Shown here piece after piece: positions 43,062-51,104 of a stretch of DNA of 64,000 bases. Each line of letters starts with the position of its first letter. Within the stretch, counting starts at the first letter, position 1. Location of the stretch: contig CAIQJF010000098.1 of assembly GCA_903872075.1 (NCBI GenBank), positions 1 through 64,000 on the forward strand, written 5' to 3'. The position numbers and the translations under genes are program-made. This DNA is from an uncultured Caulobacteraceae bacterium. Its GTDB lineage: Bacteria > Pseudomonadota > Alphaproteobacteria > Caulobacterales > Caulobacteraceae. Under the pieces are notes generated by a model, which worked only from the letters and a program-made list of their open reading frames with translations, was not told where the DNA came from and did not search any database.

Positions 43062-43442
43062 TTAGGGAACCGGCACGACCGGCGGCGCACCCTTGTCCTT
43101 GACGAAGAACACGATGAACCTGGCCGGCCGGGTCTTGCTGGCGTTGCTGCCCAGAACGTGGATATCGCTTGGCGCCTCGTAGAACGTCTGGCCGGCGTGC
43201 AGCGTCTGCCGCGGCCCGTCCTTCACCTGCATGATCACCGTTCCCGACAGGACATAGACGAACACATTGGCGTTGTGCCGGTGGACCGGACTGATCTCGC
43301 CCGGCGCCAGGGCCACCGTCAGCATGGATCCCTCCTTGCCGGCGATGTCGGGCAGATCGTGGGCATAGAGCGGCGTGATGGTCGCCGCGGGCGCGCCGCC
43401 GGCCAAGGCGAGCAGGGCGACGGCGAGGTAGAGTTTCTTCAT
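43062..43442 (-). CDS. Exported cupin-domain protein
   Basis: 126 residues with a signal peptide (to PAA, about 20). The cupin core has motif 1 HRHNANVFVYVLSG and motif 2 AGQTFYEAPSDIH. It probably binds a metal in the periplasm. No enzymatic role can be read. Confidence 0.82.
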   Translation of the reverse strand: MKKLYLAVALLALAGGAPAATITPLYAHDLPDIAGKEGSMLTVALAPGEISPVHRHNANVFVYVLSGTVIMQVKDGPRQTLHAGQTFYEAPSDIHVLGSNASKTRPARFIVFFVKDKGAPPVVPVP

Positions 43443-43584
43443 CTGCGTTTCACTCGGTCAGGGAGAGAGCCGCCGACAATAGGCGAAGGGGGCGGACCGT
43501 CATAGGCGAGGCTTGGCCGGCGCGCGTCCGCTGAGTATCTTCGCCATCTTGCCTTGCTGGCGAATGGGCGAAATAGTCTCAACA

Positions 43585-43791
43585 ATGCCCTGGCGCGTCC
43601 AATATCGCGACGGCGACCAACACCTGATCAGCCGGTATCCGACCCCGGAGCTCGCGATTGCTGGCGCATGCGGCCTCATCGACAGTGGCTTCCATGTTTT
43701 CGCCATCGGCACGGGCGAACTCTCCGACTCAATCGGGACCGCGGAAATCGCGAAAATCTACGACCTCTGGGACCGCGCGAGACCGGGCTGA
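43585..43791 (+). CDS. Hypothetical small protein
   Basis: 68 residues (MPWRVQYRDGDQHLISRYPT), predicted soluble. The frame could start earlier at 43564. No ribosome site is clear and no family was recognised. Confidence 0.45.
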   Translation: MPWRVQYRDGDQHLISRYPTPELAIAGACGLIDSGFHVFAIGTGELSDSIGTAEIAKIYDLWDRARPG

Positions 43792-43976
43792 AGTCGTTCA
43801 CGGCGGCCCGCCGTCCGACATCAATCGTCGACGCCGCCGACGCCTTGATTCTGCAGGTTGGCGCCATTTACGGGCCTTAGAGCGCGATCGCTGGCTCCGT
43901 TGGCCGTATCTCCTTGCCACGCCCCGCCGAACACCTGCACGGTCCGGAAAGCATTTCAAACGGCCGGGAGCGGAGC

Positions 43977-44441
43977 ATGACGGAAGCAGAAACCTCGTCG
44001 GTCATCGACCTTACAACAGCGATCGTCGCGTCGTACGTGACGAACAATCCAACCAGACCCGCGGATCTGCCCGACTTGATCCATGCCGTTCAGCGGGCCC
44101 TGGCCGGATTGGGCGAGCCCGAGCCCGTGCTAGACGAGCGAAAGCCGCCGGCCGTGTCGGTGCGAAGGTCCATCACGCCGGACTATCTCGTCTGCCTTGA
44201 AGACGGCCGTCATTTCAAGACGTTGAAGCGGCATTTGCGTACAAGTTATGGCCTGACCCCGGACGCCTACCGCGCCAGATGGGGCCTGCCTGCCGACTAT
44301 CCCATGGTTGCGCCGAACTACGCTGACACCCGGTCTCGACTGGCGAGAGCGGCGGGTCTTGGCCAAGCCGGTCGGAGCGTTGCTACGACGCAGACGCAGT
44401 CAGTCAAACCCAGAGGCCGCCCGAGGAAGTCGCCGGCGTAG
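43977..44441 (+). CDS. MucR/Ros family transcriptional regulator
   Basis: 154 residues. The central block (SVRRSITPDYLVCLEDGRHF, then KRHLRTSYGLTPDAYRARWGLP and YPMVAPNYA) is the MucR/Ros DNA-binding domain. In Ros the zinc ligands are Cys, Cys, His, His; here Cys and the first His are present, the second Cys is Asp (as in several MucR proteins), and the last His is Ser (RTSYG where many have RTHYG). A basic tail (KPRGRPRKSPA) resembles an AT-hook. It would act as a broad regulator or nucleoid-type protein. Confidence 0.88.
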   Translation: MTEAETSSVIDLTTAIVASYVTNNPTRPADLPDLIHAVQRALAGLGEPEPVLDERKPPAVSVRRSITPDYLVCLEDGRHFKTLKRHLRTSYGLTPDAYRARWGLPADYPMVAPNYADTRSRLARAAGLGQAGRSVATTQTQSVKPRGRPRKSPA

Positions 44442-44476
44442 GTCGCGGACACCGGACGTCTCCGCGGCGCCCGTGA

Positions 44477-44899
44477 TCACGTCCGCGCCGGCTCCAATCC
44501 GGCATATCTCGGTGCGTCGTCGGGACGGGCCCAGGCGGGCGCGCCTTCGGTAAAGGTGTGTGCGTCCACCGTCAGGCTCTCCGGCGGATGATCCAGGCTG
44601 CCGAGCCTGATCCGCAACACCTCCGGCCTGTCGTCGCGCCGGGAATAGAGGGGCGAACCGCAGAGCGAGCAGAAGGCCCTCTTCTTGCCGGGCGAGGATT
44701 CATATTCGCGGATGAGGTCGGCTCCCGCCGTCACCACGAAACCCTCCGCGCATGCTGGAACGACCGCCGCGGCGTAGCCCTGCGCCTTGCGGCAGGCGGC
44801 GCAATGGCAGACCGTCACGGCTCCGGCCGCCCCGCCGAGTTCGCCCTGGTATGTGTAGAGTACGCCGCCGCAGAGACAGCCGCCGGTGAATTTCGACAT
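44477..44899 (-). CDS. GFA family protein
   Basis: 140 residues. Cysteine motifs GGCLCGG, CHCAACRK and FCSLCGSPL give the two zinc sites of the glutathione-dependent formaldehyde-activating (GFA/Mss4-like) fold. AGAGGG lies before ATG 44899. Family members rarely have a proven reaction. Confidence 0.87.
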   Translation of the reverse strand: MSKFTGGCLCGGVLYTYQGELGGAAGAVTVCHCAACRKAQGYAAAVVPACAEGFVVTAGADLIREYESSPGKKRAFCSLCGSPLYSRRDDRPEVLRIRLGSLDHPPESLTVDAHTFTEGAPAWARPDDAPRYAGLEPART

Positions 44900-45158
44900 T
44901 TTTCCCTCTTTCACTCGGCCTGGACTGGTAAACCTGGACCTTAGCGGTCAAGCGACAACCGGTGGCAGGGTGGCCTGCGGCGTTGAAACCGCCGCGAAAC
45001 GCGTCGCCTGACTTTAGGGATAAGTGATGATGGTCGCCATGATTGCCGGTGGATGCGCTAGGTCGACGTGATTGGCGGCAGCGGCGGAAAAATCAGTGAC
45101 GTCTGTCGCCGCAACGCTGACCTTGAGGTGTTGGGGCCAGCTCAGCTACCGTCCCTGA

Positions 45159-45548
45159 ATGAAAATCGACAGACGGACGTTGGCAGGCGGCATTGCCGCG
45201 GTTCTCTTCACGGCTTCGGCGGCGTTCGCGGCCGAGCGGATGCCGGGCATGTACGGTCTGATCGGGAAGATGACGGCTCAACCCGGACAACGCGCCGGGC
45301 TCGCGCAAATCCTGAACGACGGCGTCGCCGGGATGCCGGGCTGTCTCAGCTATGTCATCGCCAACGATCCGGCCAACCCGGACCTGCTTTGGATCACCGA
45401 AGTCTGGGCATCGAAGGCGGCGCACGACGCGTCGCTTTCGCTGCCGTCGGTCCGCGACGCCATCACCCGGGGCCGCCCGCTGATCGCCGCCATGGACACG
45501 GTGGCGGAAACCAGCCCGATTGGTGGTTCCGGCCTGGACAAGCGGTAG
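45159..45548 (+). CDS. Exported antibiotic-biosynthesis-monooxygenase-like protein
   Basis: 129 residues with a Tat-like signal (DRRTLAGGIAAVLFTASAAFA). The mature part is a dimeric ferredoxin-like ABM fold (GLIGKMTAQPGQRAGLAQIL, then WITEVWASKAAHDASL). Secretion is unusual for the family, whose members mostly act in the cytoplasm on quinones or heme. Partner unknown. Confidence 0.78.
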   Translation: MKIDRRTLAGGIAAVLFTASAAFAAERMPGMYGLIGKMTAQPGQRAGLAQILNDGVAGMPGCLSYVIANDPANPDLLWITEVWASKAAHDASLSLPSVRDAITRGRPLIAAMDTVAETSPIGGSGLDKR

Positions 45549-45593
45549 AGCACCTGGCGATCCCGCCAAAGCCCGCGTGCGGTTGCAGAGCCC

Positions 45594-45625
45594 GATCCGT
45601 TCAGACGATTCCGTCTGAACGGGTC
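45594..45625. terminator. Terminator between convergent genes
   Basis: GATCCGTTCAGACG pairs with CGTCTGAACGGGTC (13 of 14) around a 4-nt loop, between the ABM-like gene and the convergent secreted-protein gene. It is followed by an AT-rich run on the plus strand. Confidence 0.65.
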
Positions 45626-45630
45626 GTAAT

Positions 45631-47109
45631 CTAATAACTCACCGGGCAGGCGCTCGCGGCGTCGCGGCTGGTGATGCCGGTGATCGGCTCGCCAGTGACG
45701 AGATTTCGGCCACCTCGATTGACCGTCGGGCCGGCCAGGCTGCCGAAGTCCTGCACGCAGGAATAGGCCCCGGTCATGTCGACGTAGTTGTCGGTCACCG
45801 ACGCCTGTGGATAGACGGCGGAGTAGGACACCCGCACCAGGACGGCGAGCGCCGTCTCGCGCCGCGCCACGGCGTCTCGAAATGGCCCGGTGGCGACATC
45901 GCCGGTCAGCAGATAGTCGCCATCCGGCAGATGCGCGACGACCAAGGCTTCCGCGCCGCCCGGCAGCCCGGACACCGTCGCCCCGACGGGAACCACCCCG
46001 ACATAGCCTGGCGACAGGGTCATGGCTTGGTTCTCGACGCGGCCGTTGAGATGCGTCGCCAGGATATCCAGGGCGCCGCGGGCATAGTTAACAACCCAGA
46101 TATTGTGATCGTTGATGAATCGACTGTCCGGGGGTGGCCTCGCCATGCCCGCGAGCGCGTCCGGCGGCGCCTGACGATACAGCCGCGTGGTCGTCGGGAC
46201 GACCACCACATTATTCCTGAAGATCGCCCCGGCGTAGGGCGCGGGAAAGGTCGGGCAACCCAGTTCGCAGAGCTCGCCACGCTTGCCCTGCGGATCGGTG
46301 GTCGGGATCGCCGAGCCGATCAGGTCATTGTACTCAATGTCGATGGCCCCCGCGTAGTTGCCGGCCAAGGCACGCGGCGTGTTGTTGAGCACCACCGAAT
46401 AGATCAGGACGAAGGGACCGGTCGCCGGTCCGCTGGCGCCGGCGGCAACCAGGGGCGCGTCATGAGCCGGGAAATCCACATCGATGAAATCGTTGACGAG
46501 GGCCAGCCCGGCCCGCTCATTCAGGATCCGGATCATGGCGGCCTGCGGACCGTCGCAGTTCGGCCCGTTCCTGAAGCGGCTGTGGCTGACGGTGATCATG
46601 CCGTCGAAGGCGCCACTGGCCACAAGGCGCGTGCAACCGTGCAGGCTGAAATCGATCCCGAACAGGGTCGGATGGCGGGCCTCGGCGCCGCAACGAATTT
46701 CGGCCCCGCGCCCGGGATCCGCCTTCGCCAGGTAGACGCAGCCTTTGGGCAGCAACGCCGTCGCCGGATCCTGCAGAAGTGTGTGGGGCGCGGGCCCGAC
46801 CGAATAGTCGACACCCGGTGAATTCCACGGCCACGGATGTTCGCCGCCCGCCCACTGCTGACCGCTCTGGGCGGCGTAGTCGTAGAACGACGTGGCGTGA
46901 AAGTGGTCGGCGATGACAAAGCTGCCCTTCGAGGCCTTGCAGCCATCGCCCGCCCATCCGGCATAGGCGCAGCTTACCGATTGCGGGCTCGGCGCTTCCG
47001 CCTGGGCGGCATGGGCCGGGCCGGCGGCCAGGGCTAACCACATCGTCAAGCCGGCGGCCAAACAGGATGGCTGGCTCCAGGTCGTGGGTTTCGCGGCGCG
47101 GCTGTTCAT
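45631..47109 (-). CDS. Secreted protein of unknown function, paralogue 2 of a tandem pair
   Basis: 492 residues with a signal peptide (to AHAA). Short repeated beta-strand units with Asn turns (ITVSHSRFRNGPNC, LVNDFIDVD, IDIEYNDLIGSAI, IFRNNVVVVP) suggest a right-handed beta-helix. Conserved cysteines occur at both ends (SCAYAGWAGDGCK; GAYSCVQDFG; ACPVSY). ATG 47109 overlaps the stop of the upstream paralogue by 4 nt, so they are translated together. Shared blocks include SFYDYAAQSGQ-WAGG-HPW-WNSPG-DY. No catalytic motif was recognised; a polysaccharide-active or surface role is a guess. Confidence 0.7.
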   Translation of the reverse strand: MNSRAAKPTTWSQPSCLAAGLTMWLALAAGPAHAAQAEAPSPQSVSCAYAGWAGDGCKASKGSFVIADHFHATSFYDYAAQSGQQWAGGEHPWPWNSPGVDYSVGPAPHTLLQDPATALLPKGCVYLAKADPGRGAEIRCGAEARHPTLFGIDFSLHGCTRLVASGAFDGMITVSHSRFRNGPNCDGPQAAMIRILNERAGLALVNDFIDVDFPAHDAPLVAAGASGPATGPFVLIYSVVLNNTPRALAGNYAGAIDIEYNDLIGSAIPTTDPQGKRGELCELGCPTFPAPYAGAIFRNNVVVVPTTTRLYRQAPPDALAGMARPPPDSRFINDHNIWVVNYARGALDILATHLNGRVENQAMTLSPGYVGVVPVGATVSGLPGGAEALVVAHLPDGDYLLTGDVATGPFRDAVARRETALAVLVRVSYSAVYPQASVTDNYVDMTGAYSCVQDFGSLAGPTVNRGGRNLVTGEPITGITSRDAASACPVSY

Positions 47110-48704
47110 TTTCCGAGCGGACACAGGTCGGCGTCCCCCCGCCGGCCAAAACCCTTGATGCCTGCGCCGGTGACGAGATTGTAGTTGAACATCGCCAGCT
47201 TGGCGTCGGCCGTGGCCCCGAAGTCCTTCACGCAGGAATAGGCGCCAGTCAGATCGAAGTAGTTCTCGTTGACAACCACCGACTGGAAACTCTGCTCATA
47301 GGCGACCCTGGTCAGGGCGGCCATTGTGCTCTGGAGCGTGACGGTTGCGCCTGTGAACCGGCCCGGCGGATGAACGCCCGCGATCGCGAATTCGTTGGCG
47401 CCAAGGGTGGCGAGAACGACAGCCGTGTCGCCCCCCGGAAGCCCGACGATGTCCGCGCCGAAGGGAATGACGCCGATCTTGCCGCTCGTGAGCGTCAGCC
47501 GGTTGCCGGCGATCTCGCCCTCCAGGTGGCGCGCGTAGGTGAGGGTTTCGCCGCCTGTATGGTTGAACACCATGATATTGTGGTCGCCCTGGAAGGACTC
47601 GCCCAGGGACATGGCCGGAAGGGGTTGGGCAGGTAGGGCGATGACACGGCCCGTGGTGGAGATGACGGTGACATTGTTGCGGAAGATGAACAGGGGATAG
47701 GGCCTTGGGTCGGCCGGGCAACCCCAGTCGCAATATTGTCCGGCAAGGCCCTTCGGGTCCGTCGTGACGATGTCCGAACCGATGGATACGCTATTCTCCA
47801 CATCGTGCGGCCCGATCAGTTCGCCGCTGATCGGCAGTGGCCCGGTGTCCAGCGACACGCTGTAGACCATCACGAACGGACCCTGGCGATTGCCGCCGAC
47901 CACGACCTCGGGGCCTGCGAAATGGGTGTAGTCGCCATTGAGCAGAACGCCGCGCAGGATCAGCCCCGCCGCCCCGTCCGCCAGCCGGATCATCCCCTCA
48001 TTGCAATTGGCGCCGTTGGCCAGATGGCTGTTGACGATGGTCAGCGCACCGGTAACGCTGACCTCGACGATGACGGGAATGCAGCCCCGCAAACCGAGGT
48101 CGAGCCCCGCGAGGACCGGATCGTTGGCCGGCGCGCCGCAACGCACGATGCCGCCCTTGCCGGGCGGCGCGACAGCCTCATAGGCGCAACCGGCGGGGAG
48201 CGTGGCCTTGGCCGGGTCTTCAAGTTCGACGGTCTTGTCCGGTCCGACTCCATAGTCGATCCCGGGCGAGTTCCAGCGCCAGGGATGACCTCCGCCCGCC
48301 CAGTGCTGTCCACTTTGGGCGGCGTAGTCGTAGAAGCTCGCGGCGCCGGCATAGCTGGCGATCAGGAAGCCGCCGGTCGCCGACTTGCAGCCGTCTCCAG
48401 GCCATCCTTTGTAGGGGCAGGACGCCACACCTGGCGCGGCCCGTGCGTCTAGCGTTACGCCCTGAGCCGCGCCCGGGTGGGCGCCGAGACAGGTCAGGAG
48501 CACGGCCGCAACGGCAAGCAGCCGACTCGCGCCTTGGTCGCACGTGATCGGCGGTGTCCCTATCCAGGCGGCGTGGCAGTCGATTTGCGTGATGACCCGT
48601 GCCTTCCTCAATTGCAAACCTAAGTAAAACCCGCCAGCGGCGCAACCGGACAAAAAGGGCGAAGCCACGCGCCCAACGTTACTTGACATTTTGCAATTTT
48701 TCAT
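47106..48704 (-). CDS. Secreted protein of unknown function, paralogue 1 of a tandem pair
   Basis: Up to 532 residues. The hydrophobic signal LLAVAAVLLTCLGAHPGAAQ lies about 60-80 residues in, so the true start is probably well inside 48704, perhaps near 48540-48620; no clear ribosome site settles it. The mature part is clearly paralogous to the next gene (SCPYKGWPGDGCK; SFYDYAAQSGQHWAGGGHPW; ENYFDLTGAYSCVKDFG) and has the same beta-helix-like repeats. The longest start would lie within a palindrome and against a TTGACA element, which argues against it. Confidence 0.68.
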   Translation of the reverse strand: MKNCKMSSNVGRVASPFLSGCAAGGFYLGLQLRKARVITQIDCHAAWIGTPPITCDQGASRLLAVAAVLLTCLGAHPGAAQGVTLDARAAPGVASCPYKGWPGDGCKSATGGFLIASYAGAASFYDYAAQSGQHWAGGGHPWRWNSPGIDYGVGPDKTVELEDPAKATLPAGCAYEAVAPPGKGGIVRCGAPANDPVLAGLDLGLRGCIPVIVEVSVTGALTIVNSHLANGANCNEGMIRLADGAAGLILRGVLLNGDYTHFAGPEVVVGGNRQGPFVMVYSVSLDTGPLPISGELIGPHDVENSVSIGSDIVTTDPKGLAGQYCDWGCPADPRPYPLFIFRNNVTVISTTGRVIALPAQPLPAMSLGESFQGDHNIMVFNHTGGETLTYARHLEGEIAGNRLTLTSGKIGVIPFGADIVGLPGGDTAVVLATLGANEFAIAGVHPPGRFTGATVTLQSTMAALTRVAYEQSFQSVVVNENYFDLTGAYSCVKDFGATADAKLAMFNYNLVTGAGIKGFGRRGDADLCPLGK

Positions 48705-48714
48705 TCAAATTGCA
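48692..48714. promoter_or_regulatory. Palindromic promoter region (TGCAATTT-N7-AAATTGCA)
   Basis: A perfect 8-bp inverted repeat follows a TTGACA at 48683-48688, in an AT-rich gap between the secreted pair (minus) and the terminase-like gene (plus). It probably is an operator over a promoter. Confidence 0.5.
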
Positions 48715-48760
48715 TGGCTCGCCGCCCGTGCGCGGCTCCTCAGAACAGGTGAGCCTCATC

Positions 48761-49150
48761 ATGCCCCCACTCGACAATCCCCGTTGGGAAGCCTTCTGTC
48801 AGGCCCGCGCTAAGGGCATGCGCCTCGACGACGCCTATGAACGCGCCGGATTCGTGCTCGCCAAGGGCCATTCCAGCCGACTCTCCAAACGACCCGAAGT
48901 TGCGGCGCGGATTTCCGATCTGCGCAGTTTGCTACATGCCGATTCCGACGTGCACCGCGGAACCCTGATCGCGGGGCTGCTGCGCATCGCCCGGGCCAGC
49001 GAGGCGTTGTCGACGCCGGCCGGCGCCCGCGAGGCACGCATGGCCCTGGTCGACGCCGCCAAGGTGCAGAAGGACCTCGACGCCCAACGCGCCCTGGACC
49101 AACGGGAAATCCTCAGCGAAAACAGCCCAGTAAACCCGCCCGTCGGCTGA
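48761..49150 (+). CDS. Terminase-small-subunit-like DNA-binding protein
   Basis: 129 residues. The N-terminus (WEAFCQARAKGMRLDDAYERAGF, then SRLSKRPEVAARI) resembles the helix-turn-helix of phage terminase small subunits; the rest is helical and charged. No other phage gene is near, so it is an isolated remnant or a domesticated DNA-binding protein. ATG 48761 follows AGGTGAG. Confidence 0.6.
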   Translation: MPPLDNPRWEAFCQARAKGMRLDDAYERAGFVLAKGHSSRLSKRPEVAARISDLRSLLHADSDVHRGTLIAGLLRIARASEALSTPAGAREARMALVDAAKVQKDLDAQRALDQREILSENSPVNPPVG

Positions 49151-49155
49151 CGTCG

Positions 49156-49279
49156 CCTGCCAGAACCTGCCAAAACCTGCCAGGAACCTGCCCGCGACCT
49201 GCCAGCCGCCTGCCCCCCACCTGCCCCGCCCCTGCCCCGCCCCTGCCGGCCGCCTGCCCTAACCTGCCCAGAACCTGCC
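49156..49279. repeat. CCTGCC array, 12 copies phased at 10-11 bp
   Basis: CCTGCC starts at 49156, 49166, 49176, 49187, 49198, 49209, 49220, 49231, 49242, 49253, 49263 and 49274, so spacings are 10 or 11 bp, one DNA helical turn. The 4-5 bases between copies vary. It lies in the gap between the terminase-like gene and the toxin-antitoxin operon and codes for nothing credible. Confidence 0.9.
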
Positions 49280-49323
49280 AGCGATGCGCGCCTCGGGCGG
49301 TGGCTTGAATTTCAGGACTCGTC

Positions 49324-49333
49324 CCATATATGG
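49324..49333. promoter_or_regulatory. CCATATATGG palindrome containing the toxin start codon
   Basis: A perfect 10-bp palindrome in which the toxin ATG (49330) is embedded. It is a likely binding site for the antitoxin's DNA-binding domain, giving autorepression (inference). Confidence 0.45.
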
Positions 49334-49632
49334 AACACACCATTCAGGTGCTACAGTCGGGGACGTTCAAGGTCTGGTTTGCCGGCCTGCGCGATCGTCT
49401 GGCTCGCAAACGGATACTGGTTCGCATTGGCCGGCTTGAGCGCGGTCTGTTTGGCGATGTCAAACTCGTCGGCGGCGGAGTCTCGGAACTGAGGATCGAT
49501 CACGGTCCAGGCTACCGGCTCTACCTGGTCCGCCGCCGGGCGACTGTCGTGATTCTGCTCTGCGGCGGCGACAAGAGCAGCCAGACTCGGGACATCGAGA
49601 CCGCGAGACGAATGATCGGAGACTTGCCGTGA
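49330..49632 (+). CDS. RelE/HigB-like type II toxin
   Basis: 100 residues of the phage Gp49/HigB branch of RelE/ParE: FKVWFAGLRDRLARKRILVRIGRLERGLFGDVKLVGGGVSELRIDHGPGYRLYL. These are usually ribosome-dependent mRNA interferases. The gene overlaps the antitoxin gene by 4 nt, in the toxin-first order typical of higBA. Confidence 0.9.
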   Translation: MEHTIQVLQSGTFKVWFAGLRDRLARKRILVRIGRLERGLFGDVKLVGGGVSELRIDHGPGYRLYLVRRRATVVILLCGGDKSSQTRDIETARRMIGDLP

Positions 49633-49931
49633 GCAGAACGACGACCGAATTCACGCCCTGGGACGCCGCTGACGACCTCGCGACGGACGAGGATGTTGCC
49701 GATTATCTGGCGGCGGCATTCGAGACCGGCGATCTTTCCGATGTGACCCACGCCCTGGCGACCATCGCGCGGGCGAGGGGAATGACTGACACGGCGCGCG
49801 ACGCCGGGCTGGCGCGGGGTTCGCTCTACAAGGCTGTCGGCGAGGGAGCCAATCCGACACTGGGGACTTTGCTCGCGCTGCTGAACGCACTCAATGTGAC
49901 ACTGACGATCAAGCCCAAGCTCGCGGCCTGA
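49629..49931 (+). CDS. HigA-like antitoxin
   Basis: 100 residues from GTG 49629. The N-terminal part (WDAADDLATDEDVADYLAAAFETGD) would cover the toxin; the C-terminal part is an HTH (MTDTARDAGLARGSLYKAVGEGANPTLGTLLALLNAL). It matches the addiction-module antidote family linked to Gp49-type toxins. Confidence 0.9.
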   Translation: MSRTTTEFTPWDAADDLATDEDVADYLAAAFETGDLSDVTHALATIARARGMTDTARDAGLARGSLYKAVGEGANPTLGTLLALLNALNVTLTIKPKLAA

Positions 49932-49983
49932 GGCGCCGACCCGCTTCCCCTTCCCGCCCCATTGGGCGAAGGTGGCGGAACAC

Positions 49984-50490
49984 ATGACGAACGCGATTCG
50001 CATTCTGGGGCTCGATCCGGGGCTGCGCCGCACCGGCTGGGGCGTGGTGGCGGTCGACGGCGCGCGCCTCATCCACATCGCCCACGGTGTCATCGCCCCG
50101 CCCGACACCCAGCCCCTGGCCCAGCGCCTGCTGTTCCTGTTCGACGCGGTCACCGACATCATCGCCCTCCACGGGCCCCACGAGGCGGCGGTGGAGGAGA
50201 CCTTTATGAACACCAACCCCGCCTCGACCCTCAAACTCGGTCACGCGCGCGCCGCGGTGATGATCGCCCCGGCCAAGGCGGGCCTCAGCGTCGCCGAATA
50301 CGCCGCCAAGGTGGTCAAGAAGGCCGTGGTCGGCACAGGCGGCGCCGACAAGGATCAGGTCGCCTTCATGATCGCCCGCATCCTGCCGACCGCCGGCGGC
50401 CCCACCGCCGACGCCGCCGACGCCCTGGCCGTGGCCATCGCCCACGCTCATGCGCGCACCGCGCGAAAGCGCCTGGAGCGCGCCGCGTGA
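49984..50490 (+). CDS. ruvC: Holliday junction resolvase RuvC
   Basis: 168 residues. Catalytic acidic residues are in LGLDPG, AVEET and DAADALAVA, with DKDQVA before the last. It cuts four-way DNA junctions during recombination repair. I used ATG 49984; a GTG 12 nt earlier is possible. It overlaps ruvA by 4 nt. Confidence 0.95.
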   Translation: MTNAIRILGLDPGLRRTGWGVVAVDGARLIHIAHGVIAPPDTQPLAQRLLFLFDAVTDIIALHGPHEAAVEETFMNTNPASTLKLGHARAAVMIAPAKAGLSVAEYAAKVVKKAVVGTGGADKDQVAFMIARILPTAGGPTADAADALAVAIAHAHARTARKRLERAA

Positions 50491-51104
50491 TCGGCCGCCT
50501 GCGCGGGCTGGTCGCCGAGGTGGCCGAGGAGGATGTGCTCATCGACGTGGGCGGGGTGGGCTATGTCGTCCGCTGCGGCGCGCGCACGCTTGGCCGCCTG
50601 CCTGCGCCCGGCGATGAGGCCTTGTTGCATGTGGAGACCCAGTGGTCGGAGGCCCAGGGCCCGCGCCTCTATGGCTTCCTCACCCGCGAGGAGCGCCGCG
50701 CCTTCGTCATGCTCCAGGCCATCCAGGGCGTCGGCCCCAAGGCGGCCCTGGGCGTGCTCGACGTGCTCTCGCCGCCGGAACTGGCCGCCGCCGTCGCCCG
50801 CGAGGACAAGGCGGCCGTCGCCCGCGCCAATGGCGTCGGTCCAAAGCTCGCCCTGCGCATCATCGTCGAACTGAAGGACAAGCCGATCGCGGATGGCCTG
50901 GTCGCCGGCGGGCTCGCGACGACGGGCGCCGCGCCCGCCCCGCCGCCCGTCTCCGCGGCCGGCGACGCCGTCGCCGCTCTCATGGGTCTGGGCGTGGCCG
51001 AAGTTGCCGCCCGCCGCGTCGTGGATCAGGCCGTGATCCGCCTGGGCGAGGACGCCGGCGAAGGCGCCCTCATCAAGGCCGCCCTGCAGGAGCTTGGCCG
51101 GTGA
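50487..51104 (+). CDS. ruvA: Holliday junction DNA helicase subunit RuvA
   Basis: 205 residues from GTG 50487. Domain I ([18 protein letters not shown]), the helix-hairpin-helix domain II ([29 protein letters not shown]), and a C-terminal domain III after a Pro/Ala linker that contacts RuvB. It overlaps ruvB by 4 nt. Confidence 0.95.
   Translation: MIGRLRGLVAEVAEEDVLIDVGGVGYVVRCGARTLGRLPAPGDEALLHVETQWSEAQGPRLYGFLTREERRAFVMLQAIQGVGPKAALGVLDVLSPPELAAAVAREDKAAVARANGVGPKLALRIIVELKDKPIADGLVAGGLATTGAAPAPPPVSAAGDAVAALMGLGVAEVAARRVVDQAVIRLGEDAGEGALIKAALQELGR

Noticed and set aside
49156-49279. CRISPR array
   Set aside because: The repeated unit is only 6 bp with 4-5 bp between copies; CRISPR needs repeats and spacers of roughly 20-40 bp, and no cas gene is near.
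48761-49931. Prophage (terminase-like gene plus toxin-antitoxin pair)
   Set aside because: No integrase, capsid, portal or tail gene and no attachment repeats were found; ruvC and other core genes follow directly.
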